Assembly: GCA_030602705.1 (NCBI GenBank)
Contig: JAUVZF010000003.1
Span: 18,875 to 82,874 of the forward strand
Direction of reading: 5' to 3'
Length of the DNA: 64,000 nucleotides
Origin: Planctomycetota bacterium
GTDB taxonomy: Bacteria; Planctomycetota; Phycisphaerae; FEN-1346
In this document: positions 37,348 through 48,000 of the stretch, piece by piece
Layout: each line of letters opens with the position of its first letter
Numbering within the stretch: the stretch's first letter is position 1
Notes under the pieces: generated by a model
What the model was told of the DNA's origin: nothing
What the model saw: the letters and a program-made list of their open reading frames with translations, nothing else
The model's database searches: none
Program-made: the position numbers and the translations under genes

Positions 37348-40300
37348 TCACACCGCTGCAGACCTGCGGCGGGCGAAGAACAATTTTGTCTTCATGCCGA
37401 CGCCGACAGCCAGCGCCAGCAGGCCCGCCACCGGGAAGATGCCCAGTGCAATGCCGACTACGCCCAGGATAATCAGCACCGTCGAGATCGTGCCCTGGGT
37501 TTTCAGACCGATCTCGCGGCCGCGCAGCCATCGCCGCACCAGCACGATCACCACGACGAGCACCACCACACCGGCCACGCGCTCCAGGCCCTCGATGAGC
37601 GGCCGCGACGCCGACCAGGCCGTGATCTCGATCTTCTTGTCGAGCGGGCTGGTGAACTGGAACAGCGTGCCGCGCCGAGGCAGTTCGACGTCCAGGCTGG
37701 CCATGCCTGTGGGAAGGTCGGCGGTTTCCGCCGGGGCCTCGGCCACGCCGAAAAAGCCCCTTCCTGAAATCCCGTGACCCTCGAAGCCGCCGACTTCTCT
37801 CAGTCCTACGCCCGTCCCTGTAATCGTGAGCGTCTTGCCGGCTCTTGTCACCCGTTTATCGATTTCGGCCCGCTGCGCCAGTTTCTGCTGATACCGCTCG
37901 ACGACCTCGGTCTGGCTGAGGCGGCGCTGCTGCTGCCTGGCGGATTGCTGGACCCCCTTCCGGTCGGCCATGTCTTTGTCGGCGAACATCTGGAACATCT
38001 GTCCTGCGGCCTGCGACGCGTGCCCCGGGTCCTGCTGCTGCGCCGAAGCGACCTTTTGTCCACCCACCTGGAACCGTGCGGCGCCCTTCTTCTGCCGCGC
38101 TTCGGCCTCCTTGTTGACGAGCCGGGTCTCAGCCAGCCAGGCGTCGTTGAAGTCAAACTGGCCGGCCGGCCGGGCGCCCGTCTGCGGCGGGGCCTTCCAG
38201 TTGGAGCCGAGGTCCTGGACGAGGTTCCGCGCCCGGCGATTGTCCTGCTTTTCGTACGCTTGCCTTATCAGATCGTTGTTGAAGTCCGCGTCCACCTGCC
38301 GGGCCTGCTCCTGTGCCTGGATCTCCTTGTCGACGTTCTTGAGGACCACGGCCGCATTCGACAGTTCCGATTGCAGCGTCACGTTTCCGTAGTACTTCTG
38401 TCCCAGCGATTGCTTGTGCGTCTTGATATCGCGAAAAATCTTGAAAAGGTTCGTCTTCGCTCGCGTCTGGGCAAACGGGTTGTCGGACCGCAGCGTCTGC
38501 ATCAGGCGGCCGGCCAGTTTGTTCCTGTACGCCAGGACGCCCGCCTGGAGGGTGCCCTCTTCCGTCACCCGGCTCATCGTTCCGCGGAACCAGAACCAGG
38601 CGTGCGTCTCGGGCAGGTACACCTGCACCTGGCTGAGTTCCGCGTTGATGTTAACCGGACGGATAAGCGGAAACGCGACCGACACGCGCAGCGCGCCGAG
38701 GTCGTCGATGCTGCCGCCGTACTTCAGGATGACCGCGTAATCGAGGTCGCCCTCGGCGGTCTTGACGATCGGGATGCGCACCTTGCGCGCATCGTCCATG
38801 AGCGTCGGCTTGACCGGCTGGCCGGCCACGACGGCGGTCCACAGGGCGGCCCCCTCCGGCAGTTCGATCTCGAGGAACTGTTCGGTCCGGTTGTCGATGC
38901 GATACGTCTGTTGGGCTCGGTAGGCGCCGCTGGAGTCGAAAACCAGGACCGTCTGTGCCAGGCCGATCTTCGCTTCGACGGTCTCGACGGTCTCCCGCTC
39001 TTTCGTGCTGAACGCCAGGCGCGGCGCCTCGGCCCCGGGCGAGACGATGAACGCCTGCGTCATGCCGCCGCGCAGCATCCGGGCCACGGCCGCCCACTCC
39101 TTCTGCTGGCGACTCAGGGGGTCGAGGCCTTGCGTCTTCTCCTGATCGACGATGACCTCATCGCGCCCGGCGCTCTCGAGGGCAACGTAGCGGCGGTCGG
39201 TCCGGCCGGTCTCGACTCTCGGAATCGGCGCGTCGTGCGTCCCGCCAGCCAGCAGACGGTCGTTCTCGATGAGCACGCGCAACTCGCCCATGACCTCGTC
39301 CTGAAGTTCCAGGTGCACGCGCACCGACGCCGCATCATCCGCAACCGGCGTAATCGTCTTCTGCCTCAGCAGAGGCACGCTGATGCGTGCGTCCTTCATC
39401 CACGCCGGCAGCACCAGCGAGACGTCGCGGATGCCGGCGCCACGGATCGTCCAACTGACGAGGATCGTCTCGTCGATCGACCGGTCGGTGACCCGCGCGT
39501 TCGTGACCGTGAAGCACGTGACATCCGGCTTTTTCGCCGTCAGAACCAGCCGCCCCGCGTAATCGGGACGCGTGTAATGTAGGGCCAGCGCGGCCAGGGC
39601 CTTCTGGTCGCTGCTCAGCCACCCGCCGGCGCGGCGCAAGAGCACCCGCTCGATGTTCTCAAGGGCCTCCGTCCGCACCTCGAACGCCGGGTCCACCTGG
39701 ATAACGATGTCGCCCTGCTGGCGATCGACGTCCAGGACCTCGAGGTGCGGCACGGCGGTCTCGAGCGTTTCCCGGTCCTCGCCCAGTTTGCCCCGGAGAA
39801 GGATCGGGCACGCGCCTTGCACGCCGCTCGCCAGGTACACCGTCAGAACCTTGCGACCCGCCTCGTCGGTCAGCGCCCACTCGAACATGCCGGGCGCGAG
39901 CACGCGGTCCACTTTCAAGTCCGCCGGCACGACGAACCGGGCCCAGTAAAGCGGCCGGTTCCGGACGGTGAGCGTCACCCGGGCCTCCATGCTCCGCTCG
40001 CGCTGGGCCACGCGCACGATCATCTGGACGGTCGCCGACTTCTTCGCCACGGCGGGCGCCGCCGCCAGACGGACCGAGAACGGCGTGGCCACGAAACGGT
40101 ACGCTTCCTGCGGGCGGATGCCGAGGGGGCTCTCGACGGCTTCTCCGCCGGGCCCCGTCCTCTTCGGTTCGGGCGGCAGATCGTCGCGGCGGACACCGCT
40201 GGTAGCGACCGTCCGCAGGTCCAGGAGCGGACTGCGACGGATCACGAGTTGCCCCGTGTGCCTGAGCGCACCCGTTACAGCGACCACCGGGGCGTCGAAC

Positions 40301-43300
40301 TCCCCACCCGCCACCGGCGAGGAGCCCGCATCGGCCTGTCGCCAGATGGTGATCGTGAAGTCCTCCGACCCCTTGGCCGGTTTCAGGAGGGTCACGGTCA
40401 CCTCCTGCCGGTCGCCGGCTTGCTTGGTCTCCCACCCCCGGACGTTCGTCCCTTCCACCTTCTCGACGGTGTAGCCGTTGGGCACCTCGAGGGTAAAGAA
40501 GTCGCGCTCGCCGTGGCGGAACTCAAGGTGAAGCGACCACACCAGCCGCAGGCTGTCTTCCTGAACGTCGAGGACGGCCTTCGAGGCGGCGGTCAGGGTC
40601 CGGTCGAGTTGTCCTTCGCTGACCTTCGGCCGCCACTGAATGGAGACCGAGCCGCCCGCGCCGAGGGCCGTTTCGATTGTCTGGCCGGCCGCCTTCGTGT
40701 CATAGGAGGCGCGGTCGGGTACGCCGCCCAGGCGAACCTCTGTCCCGGCGTCCGGGACGGTCAGCGCCAGGGCCGTGGCGGGGGCGACCGGCAGCCGCCC
40801 TTCGACGACGCGCCATCCGCCTCGCCGATGCAACCGCATCCGCACCGCCAAGTCCAGCCGGTGCCGCCCTTTGCCCGAAACGTAGAGCACGACGAAGGAC
40901 TTCGGCAGCGCTTTCGACGACTTCTTCCTGTTCGGCGGGGGCGCCGCCTCGGCGACGCTCAGCCGCGCGGGAGCGCCGTCCAGGTCGGCCTTCGCCAGGA
41001 CACCGCCCTCCAGCGGCAGCGGCACGACGGCGTAGGAGTCGGTGTACACCTCGATGTCGATGTACCCTTCGACGAGCAGGAACTCCTCGCCCTTGAGCGT
41101 GGCCGCCAGCGCCGCCCCGGCCAGCGCGTACGGCGCCGGCGGTTTCTTCTCGCCGATGGGTTTATCGGGATACGCCTGGTTCCACAGTTCGACGTACCTG
41201 GCGTACGGCACGAGCAGGCGGTCGGCGTCCTGGATGCCCGTCTTGGACCCAGGATCGTAGGGCACGATGATGGCGTCGGCCGGCACCTTGACGGGCTTCG
41301 GCGGGGGCACGACCTGGATGACGTACGGCGCGCCCTTCTCGTCGGCGACGGCCGATGCGCCGCCGGCCAGCAGCACGCCTGCGGCGATGGCGAGCACCAT
41401 CCCCGCCGCCGCCGTCGCCGGAGGCGCAAACGTGCCGCGAGCCTTCCCGACGAACCACCGCACACAACCCGCCACCAGGTAGTACAGGATCAGCAGGCAC
41501 GCCGCGTAGAACGCCCCGTTGACGAGCATCGCCAGTTCGATGCGGCCCGTGATGACGGGGATGAGCGTCGCCACCAGGCCCACGCCGACGACGTAGGCCG
41601 CCTTGGCGGCCGCCGGCCGCGCCGTCAGGGCGAGACCGACGACCACCACCGCCAGCGCGAGCGCCCACGCCAGCGAATCCATGCGGCCGGCGTCCACGAC
41701 GGTCAGGGCCAGTCGAGGCTCGGTGCCGAGGCTCTGGAACGTGACGGCCTCGCCGGTCGTGACGAGGTCGATCTTGAGGCTCGCGACGCCCTCCAGTGCC
41801 CAGGCCCGTTTGAGTTTCTTTTTGGCATCCTCCTTCTTCGCGGGCGTTACGGGCTTCTTGGGCAGCGCGGGAGGTGTGAGTTTGGGCCTCGCCGGTTTGG
41901 CCTCCGTCGCCGTGGCGACGGAAGGCGGTTTTTCGGCGGGTTTCGCCCCGGCCGGTGCCTCGGCGGCAATCTTCAAATCCTCCCTCGTCTTGGCTGCTCC
42001 CTCCTCCGACTCGTCGCCAAAGTAATCGTCTTGAGTCGCATCCGCACTATCACGGGCTTGGTCCCAACGTCCGACCGCCATCTCCTCCATCGCGCAGCCG
42101 CCGAACCCCATCAGGACGAGTCCCAGGGCGCCGTGGTCGAAATCCACGCCGCCCGAACCGGCGTAAAAGGCGCCGGCCACGCTGGCGACGGCCAGCGGCG
42201 GCGCCGTCACCTGGCCGGTCACGACGCTGCCCTCGGCCCGAACCACCCGGTAGCCGCTGGGCATGAACAGTTGCCACTCCAGATCCGCCACAGGCACCTC
42301 TTTACCTTCAGCGGTGGACTCGGCGTGAAGGAACAGGCGCGGGGCCGGAACGTCCAACCCCTTCCAGAACCCCATGCCGGCGACCGGCGTCTCGTAGACG
42401 ATGCGCAGGTCGCGGACGGCCCCGGCGGCGGCCGCCGGAAGGTTCAGCAACATGCTTTCGGCCTCACGCTGCGGCTTGATGGGCTCGCCGTCGAGGGCGG
42501 CCGACCACAGGGTCGAGTCCTCGGGCAACCGGACTTCGAGGAACAGGGCCTTGGTCCGCAGAAGGAACCGGGCGGATGTCTGGGCCAGGCCGTCGGCCGA
42601 CAAGACCGTCGCCAACTCCGCCCGCTGGATGATCGCCGGCGGAAGACCCAGCGTGGGATGCCGCGCCACCGACACCGCGACGGGCGCCGTATCGCCGACG
42701 AACCCGTAAGCGCCCAGGAGGCGGCGGCCCGGCTGGTACTCGGCATCGACGAGTTCGCCGATGTCGACTTTTCGGGCCCCGGTTTTAACGACGACGTCGA
42801 GTTCGGGACTGCCCTCAACGGCCACCAGGCCCGACTGGTACGCCACGCCGTCGGCCTCGACGATCGGCAAGGCCAGGTCCTCGGGTTCGAGTTCGCCGAG
42901 CCGCTGCTGGAAATCGACCGCCAGGCGGACGGTGCCGCTTCGGCGCTCGGCCAGAATGGCGGTCCACCGGCGCCGCCGGCTGGCTTTCTCGCCAACCAGT
43001 TCGCTCGTGTATTCCTTGAGCGCCACGCCGCCCAGGCCGCGGATCGAGAGCGCCGTGGGCGTGTCTTCGGGCAGCAGCAGCATCAGCCGCCGCGTCCGGG
43101 CCTGCGTCACGTCGTAGACGATCTCGTAATGGGCCGCCACGCGCCCGCGCTCGACGCGGAAGAACGAGAAGGTCTGGGCGGTGATGCGCGGCAGGGTCCG
43201 CTCGACCGTCAGGCGGGCCCGATACGGCTGAGCGTCGTATCGGTAGGCGAGAGCGGCGCCCACGCCCTGGAGACCGTAGCGGGTCTTCTCGTTCTCATCG

Positions 43301-45033
43301 AGCGGCATGAGGCGCTCGAGCGTCTCGGGCCGGACAACCATGTCGTCGCGAGCGTCTACGGCGATGGCGCCCACGTCGCGGGCGGCGCCCGAGACGGCGA
43401 ACACCGGAAACTCCATGGCCGTCCTGGTCCACTCGCTGAACCAGGTCTTCGGCACGTGGACGGCCGTGAAGAGCACCTGCCGCTCGGCCCCTGCGGGCAC
43501 GCCTTTGGCCAGGCGGACGCGGACGCGTCCGGCCTCGCCGGGCTTGCCGTACCGCTCGAACGTCACGCCGCCGCCGTCGGCCGTGACGCTGGTCACGTCC
43601 CATCCGGCGGGGACGGAGAAATCGAAGGCGAAGCGTTTCTCTTGCTCCGGCACCAGGGCGAACCCGCCGCGCACCGTCAGGCCGCCGTCCTCGAGGATCG
43701 CCAGCAGGTTGGTCGTCACGCGCAGTCGCGCGGGCGGTTTGACGAACCGTGCCGTCAGTCCGAACGCCGCTTGCGGCGCGTAATACGCCACGACGGGGCG
43801 GATCTTTGCCGCCCCCGGCCGGGCCTCCAGCACCGTGGCCGGCAGCGCCTTCGTCAGGACTGCCGTGTCGATGGCGATGAGGCCCTCGGGCGAGATGGCC
43901 TCGGCCTTCAGGCGGTCCTCGACCGCCAGGCCGACGACGGCCACGTGGCCGACGACGTCGAGCGGTTCGAGTTTCGCGAGCGCCCACCCTCCGAGGTCCG
44001 GCCTCATCCGCACGGCCGACAGGTTCAGGACGACCGTCTCGGTCGTCTCGTCGCGAAGGTGGACGTCGAGGATGCGGCGGCCGGATTCGGTCACGATGGC
44101 CCAGCGCGCCAGGTTCGGCGACCGGACGTCGGTTACCTCGAACCCCGCCGGGACGGCGAACCGGAACCCCTTCACGGCCCGGTGCAGGACGGCCATCGAG
44201 ACGGTGGCGTGCAGCCGCTCGTAGGCCTGCGTCACCTCGTCCAGAAAGACCGACCGGGCGACGACGATGCGGTCCTTTCGCAGGAGGCGGCTGTTGAGCG
44301 TCATGACGAGCGAGACGTCGCCTCGCTGCGGCAGGATTTCAATGCGCGTGACCTCGGCCGCCTCGTCGAAGACGCGCTCCACGACCGGCGCGCCGGACTT
44401 GACCTCGACGTCGCCCGGGATGGTCAGCCGCATGCGTGTGGGCGCGGGGGTCGGCAGGCGGAAGTTCAGAATCTGCCTGGCGGCGGTGGTCTGAAGCGGG
44501 GCCACGACGTCGAGAACGAGTTTGTGCTCGCCCTTGCCCTCGACGAACAGTGTGAGCCGCCCGTCGTCCGAGAGGCCGAGCGGGGTGTCACGGGCGTCGA
44601 GGCTCGCGCCGCGCAGGCCCACGCCTCCGATGTCGAGGCCGACCGCGTGCAGACCGTCTTCCAGGACACTGACGGTGAGCGTGCCGGTGATCTCGGCCCG
44701 CTCGTCGCCGATCTTGGCCTGGTAGTCTGCCGAGATGAGAAGTGCCTGGCGCGGAGCGCGGGCCTCGGCCTCCTTCTTCGCCTTTTCGAGCAGCGCTTGG
44801 TATTCTTTGCGCGACAGGAGCACGCGGTTCGGATCGCCTTCGAGCAGGACGCTGAGGTCCTCGAACGGGACGAGCAGTTCGCGGACGGTTTTCTCGGATT
44901 TCGGATTTCGGATTTCAGATCTGAGATTTGAGATTTGAGATTGCAGATTGGCCGGCGGCGGCTTGCTGACGGCCGCGGCGGGCACCGTCAGGGCTGCCAG
45001 GACCAGCAGCAGGATGGGGATGGTGTTACGCAT
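37348..45033 (-). CDS. Giant envelope protein: two fused signal peptide/beta-rich/TM modules, function unknown
   Basis: N-terminal signal peptide MRNTIPILLLVLAALTVPAAAV; internal TM cluster then second signal-like MVLAIAAGVLLAGGASAVA; C-terminal TMs; repeated LLVPFEDL / LLVPYARYVELW motifs. Confidence 0.8.
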   Translation of the reverse strand: MRNTIPILLLVLAALTVPAAAVSKPPPANLQSQISNLRSEIRNPKSEKTVRELLVPFEDLSVLLEGDPNRVLLSRKEYQALLEKAKKEAEARAPRQALLISADYQAKIGDERAEITGTLTVSVLEDGLHAVGLDIGGVGLRGASLDARDTPLGLSDDGRLTLFVEGKGEHKLVLDVVAPLQTTAARQILNFRLPTPAPTRMRLTIPGDVEVKSGAPVVERVFDEAAEVTRIEILPQRGDVSLVMTLNSRLLRKDRIVVARSVFLDEVTQAYERLHATVSMAVLHRAVKGFRFAVPAGFEVTDVRSPNLARWAIVTESGRRILDVHLRDETTETVVLNLSAVRMRPDLGGWALAKLEPLDVVGHVAVVGLAVEDRLKAEAISPEGLIAIDTAVLTKALPATVLEARPGAAKIRPVVAYYAPQAAFGLTARFVKPPARLRVTTNLLAILEDGGLTVRGGFALVPEQEKRFAFDFSVPAGWDVTSVTADGGGVTFERYGKPGEAGRVRVRLAKGVPAGAERQVLFTAVHVPKTWFSEWTRTAMEFPVFAVSGAARDVGAIAVDARDDMVVRPETLERLMPLDENEKTRYGLQGVGAALAYRYDAQPYRARLTVERTLPRITAQTFSFFRVERGRVAAHYEIVYDVTQARTRRLMLLLPEDTPTALSIRGLGGVALKEYTSELVGEKASRRRRWTAILAERRSGTVRLAVDFQQRLGELEPEDLALPIVEADGVAYQSGLVAVEGSPELDVVVKTGARKVDIGELVDAEYQPGRRLLGAYGFVGDTAPVAVSVARHPTLGLPPAIIQRAELATVLSADGLAQTSARFLLRTKALFLEVRLPEDSTLWSAALDGEPIKPQREAESMLLNLPAAAAGAVRDLRIVYETPVAGMGFWKGLDVPAPRLFLHAESTAEGKEVPVADLEWQLFMPSGYRVVRAEGSVVTGQVTAPPLAVASVAGAFYAGSGGVDFDHGALGLVLMGFGGCAMEEMAVGRWDQARDSADATQDDYFGDESEEGAAKTREDLKIAAEAPAGAKPAEKPPSVATATEAKPARPKLTPPALPKKPVTPAKKEDAKKKLKRAWALEGVASLKIDLVTTGEAVTFQSLGTEPRLALTVVDAGRMDSLAWALALAVVVVGLALTARPAAAKAAYVVGVGLVATLIPVITGRIELAMLVNGAFYAACLLILYYLVAGCVRWFVGKARGTFAPPATAAAGMVLAIAAGVLLAGGASAVADEKGAPYVIQVVPPPKPVKVPADAIIVPYDPGSKTGIQDADRLLVPYARYVELWNQAYPDKPIGEKKPPAPYALAGAALAATLKGEEFLLVEGYIDIEVYTDSYAVVPLPLEGGVLAKADLDGAPARLSVAEAAPPPNRKKSSKALPKSFVVLYVSGKGRHRLDLAVRMRLHRRGGWRVVEGRLPVAPATALALTVPDAGTEVRLGGVPDRASYDTKAAGQTIETALGAGGSVSIQWRPKVSEGQLDRTLTAASKAVLDVQEDSLRLVWSLHLEFRHGERDFFTLEVPNGYTVEKVEGTNVRGWETKQAGDRQEVTVTLLKPAKGSEDFTITIWRQADAGSSPVAGGEFDAPVVAVTGALRHTGQLVIRRSPLLDLRTVATSGVRRDDLPPEPKRTGPGGEAVESPLGIRPQEAYRFVATPFSVRLAAAPAVAKKSATVQMIVRVAQRERSMEARVTLTVRNRPLYWARFVVPADLKVDRVLAPGMFEWALTDEAGRKVLTVYLASGVQGACPILLRGKLGEDRETLETAVPHLEVLDVDRQQGDIVIQVDPAFEVRTEALENIERVLLRRAGGWLSSDQKALAALALHYTRPDYAGRLVLTAKKPDVTCFTVTNARVTDRSIDETILVSWTIRGAGIRDVSLVLPAWMKDARISVPLLRQKTITPVADDAASVRVHLELQDEVMGELRVLIENDRLLAGGTHDAPIPRVETGRTDRRYVALESAGRDEVIVDQEKTQGLDPLSRQQKEWAAVARMLRGGMTQAFIVSPGAEAPRLAFSTKERETVETVEAKIGLAQTVLVFDSSGAYRAQQTYRIDNRTEQFLEIELPEGAALWTAVVAGQPVKPTLMDDARKVRIPIVKTAEGDLDYAVILKYGGSIDDLGALRVSVAFPLIRPVNINAELSQVQVYLPETHAWFWFRGTMSRVTEEGTLQAGVLAYRNKLAGRLMQTLRSDNPFAQTRAKTNLFKIFRDIKTHKQSLGQKYYGNVTLQSELSNAAVVLKNVDKEIQAQEQARQVDADFNNDLIRQAYEKQDNRRARNLVQDLGSNWKAPPQTGARPAGQFDFNDAWLAETRLVNKEAEARQKKGAARFQVGGQKVASAQQQDPGHASQAAGQMFQMFADKDMADRKGVQQSARQQQRRLSQTEVVERYQQKLAQRAEIDKRVTRAGKTLTITGTGVGLREVGGFEGHGISGRGFFGVAEAPAETADLPTGMASLDVELPRRGTLFQFTSPLDKKIEITAWSASRPLIEGLERVAGVVVLVVVIVLVRRWLRGREIGLKTQGTISTVLIILGVVGIALGIFPVAGLLALAVGVGMKTKLFFARRRSAAV
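44896..44951. repeat. 56-bp array of 8 x 7-bp units (GGATTTC/AGATTTG) inside the giant ORF
   Basis: ggatttc x3, agatctg, agatttg x2, agattgc, agattgg; encodes NLQSQISNLRSEIRNPKSE on the minus strand. Confidence 0.9.
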
Positions 45034-48000
45034 CGTCGTCACCCCCTTCCTTGTCGTCGTCATTGTCTTGTGGCGGCGGCCGGCCTTCCTCGGCGGGTTG
45101 CGCTACGTTCTCGGCCGGAGGTTTGGCCGGCGTCGCTTTGGCCGCCGGCGTGCCCGCTTGCTGTGCAGCGGCCATGGCCCTGGCGAGCGCCGCCTCGCGT
45201 GCCGCCCGGCGGGCCTTCTTGCGCTGGCCGATGCGCGGATCGCGCGGGCGGGTCCACAGCAGGTACCACAGGAGCCAGATGACCGCCACGATGGAGACTG
45301 CGGCGGCCATCACGCCGTCGGCCACCTGCGGCGCAAACGTCGGCGCGAACACGCCCAGCAAGACCATCAGAGCGATGAAGGCGCCCACGGCGATGCACCG
45401 CGTCGTCCACGGCGTCAGCAGGAGCGCCACGCCGACAGCCAGGATGACGACAAAGACCGCGATGGCCAGGTACGTGCTGTCCCACGCCGCGAGGTGCAGG
45501 CTGCCCTCGGGCGGTTCCTGTGGCCGCAGCGTCGAGAACAGGTACGGCCGGCCGTCGGTCTGAAAACTCCCTTCGGCGCCGCCTTCGGTCTTCAGGCCCT
45601 CGCGGACCCAGTTGATGAGCGACGTATCGCGGCGGCCCGCCACCGGCAGCCACGTCAAGTCGCCGCCGCGGAAGTCCCAGACGTTCTCGTCGGTCCACGG
45701 ACCGGTGTAGCCGAGGTAGTCCCACTCGCTGGGCAGCCACGCCGCAACGTACACCTTCTGGACGGCGGGCTCTTCCGGAAAGACCGGGCAGTCGAGTGTC
45801 AGACCGGCGCCCTTGACGGTGTACCGCAGTTCCAGCAGGAACGGTTTCTCGGGCGTCAGCGAGACGAGCGGCACGAAGAACGTGGTGCGGTCGCCGCTGT
45901 GTTCCAGCGACACGGGGCGGCCGTTGATTCGCAGCGGGTCACGGTCAAACTCGTGGAAATCGGCCGGCAGCCTCACCCGAAGCCGCTGCCGCGCGCTCCG
46001 GGCGCGGTATAGGGCCTGGACGCTGATGAGGTCGCTGCGCGTCACGACCATCCGGACGAGCGCCCGTTCGATGGCGGTGTGCTTGATGTCCTCGAGTTTG
46101 TACATCGTGGCGACGACCGTAAGGGCCCAGTCCTCGTGGAACTCGAAGGCCCGGGCCGCGGCCTTGACGGCCGCGCCGGGCATCAGGTCGTGCTGGGGGT
46201 CAATGGGCCTGAGGCCCTTGACCTTGTCCTCGCCCTCTGCCCGTTGTACGTCGATGGTCTCGGCCTTCGCCAGGACGATCTGTCCCCATGCCCGGTCGAT
46301 GCCGCGCGGGATGAGCCGCGGGATCTCGAGGTTCACGCTCTTGCCGACGTCGAGTTTCTCGATCTTCTTCTCCCACGTCAGCGTCACCCTGACCGAGCCC
46401 ATGAACTCCGCATCGCCGGTCAACTGCCAGGCGACGTAGCCGTCGGCGAGATCGTCGGGCTTCTCGGCGACGGTTTCGTGGCGGATGGTCAGGGGCGTGA
46501 CGCGGATGTCGCCGGCCAGGTCCTGCGGCACGTCCAGCCGCAGGTTCTTCACGCCGCTGTAGAGCACGTCGTAGAAGAAGGCGGCCGAGTACTTGACGAC
46601 CCCCGAATCGATCCGCGCTACCAGCAGTTGCCGCACGGTGACGTGAGGCTTGCGGCGTTCGGCGGCCAGGGCCAACGAGGCCGGCTCCTCGGTGTAGGCG
46701 AACGCCAGGACGGGCCGCTCGCCGCCGCGCTGCGTCCGCCGCATGTCTTTGGTCGCTTCCTGGAACGTAACGGTCCGCAGGCCCGTCGGCTTGTCGGGGT
46801 TGACGCGAAGGCTCTCCGGCGCATAGACGACCAGGCGCCCGGTCTCGCGCTGGACGCTGTCGGGCGCCACTCGCGGGATGGCCAGCGGGATGTCGGCCGC
46901 CTTGCCGGTGGGGGCCAGGAGGTCCGGCTCGTGCAGCGTCTTGTGGAGCCCGACGGCGAGCGCCACTTTGCCCATGGCTTTGCGCGACAGGTTCACCACG
47001 AGGCGCGTCTTGTTCGGGCCCTCCAGGTGATGGGCCTCGACCTGGGCGGGCCGAACGGCCTTGCCCACCGCCACGCCGCGCACGCTGCGGACGTCGTACC
47101 CTTCAGGCACGTCGATCTCGAAACGAAAGACGCCGGCCCTCTCGACCGTGTAGACGGTCAGCAAATCCACCGTCAGCGCCTCGGTGCCGAGGTGGGCCTC
47201 GACGAGCGAGTCTGCGAGGATGCGCGGCTGGACCTTCTCGACGCCCAGGGTCAGGTCGAACGGCAGGGCGGCGTAGCGGTAGGAGAAATCCCACTTGCCC
47301 TTGGCGAGCGTCTTGGGCAGTTCGGCCGCATCGAGTTGCAGGAGGCCGGCGTGGGCGACGGCCTCGGCCCGCAGGCCGGAGGCCACCTTGACGACGACCA
47401 CTCCCTGCTGGCGTCCCACGCCGAGGGCCTTGATGACGGGCACTTTGACCTGGGGGGGCTGCTCGGCGCTGAACTTCTCGAGTTCGAGCGTCAGGTTCTG
47501 CGTCTTCTTGGCGGGCTCGAACAGTTGGACGGTGATCTTCTGGACGCCTCCGGCGGCGGCCACCGACCACTCGCGGACGTTCGGATCGAAGACGCCGGCC
47601 ACCTTCTGGTTGGCGGGGACCTCGACCTGGAGGCTCGCGAGTTCCGCCCGGCTGATCTCGTAGGCCAGCGTTGCCCGGGTCCGCATGACGCCTTCTTCGA
47701 TGGTCGTCTGCTGCTCGATCTGGACGCTCGCGAGCGCCGCGAGGCCTTTGGCGCCCTCGGCCTTGGGCGTCCAGTCGATGCGGACGGTGGGCGCAGCGCC
47801 GACGAACGCCAGGACGATGGTCTCCTTGGCGGCGGCGCCGGCAGCGGGCGGGACCTCGGTGGCTGCCAGGAGCGGATGGATGTTCACCTTGACGCCCGAC
47901 TCGGGGATGCGGACCTCCCACTTGCTGACGGGTGCCTGCGGACTCTCGAACGAGACGCTGTTCTGGCCCGGCGCCTTCGAGTAGGCCTTGGCGAAGCCGA

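Noticed and set aside
39745-44931. 1,728-codon plus-strand ORF opposite the giant gene
   Set aside because: Antisense shadow of a GC-rich, codon-biased gene; Arg/Gly/His/Asp-rich composition without domains, signal peptide or membrane pattern.
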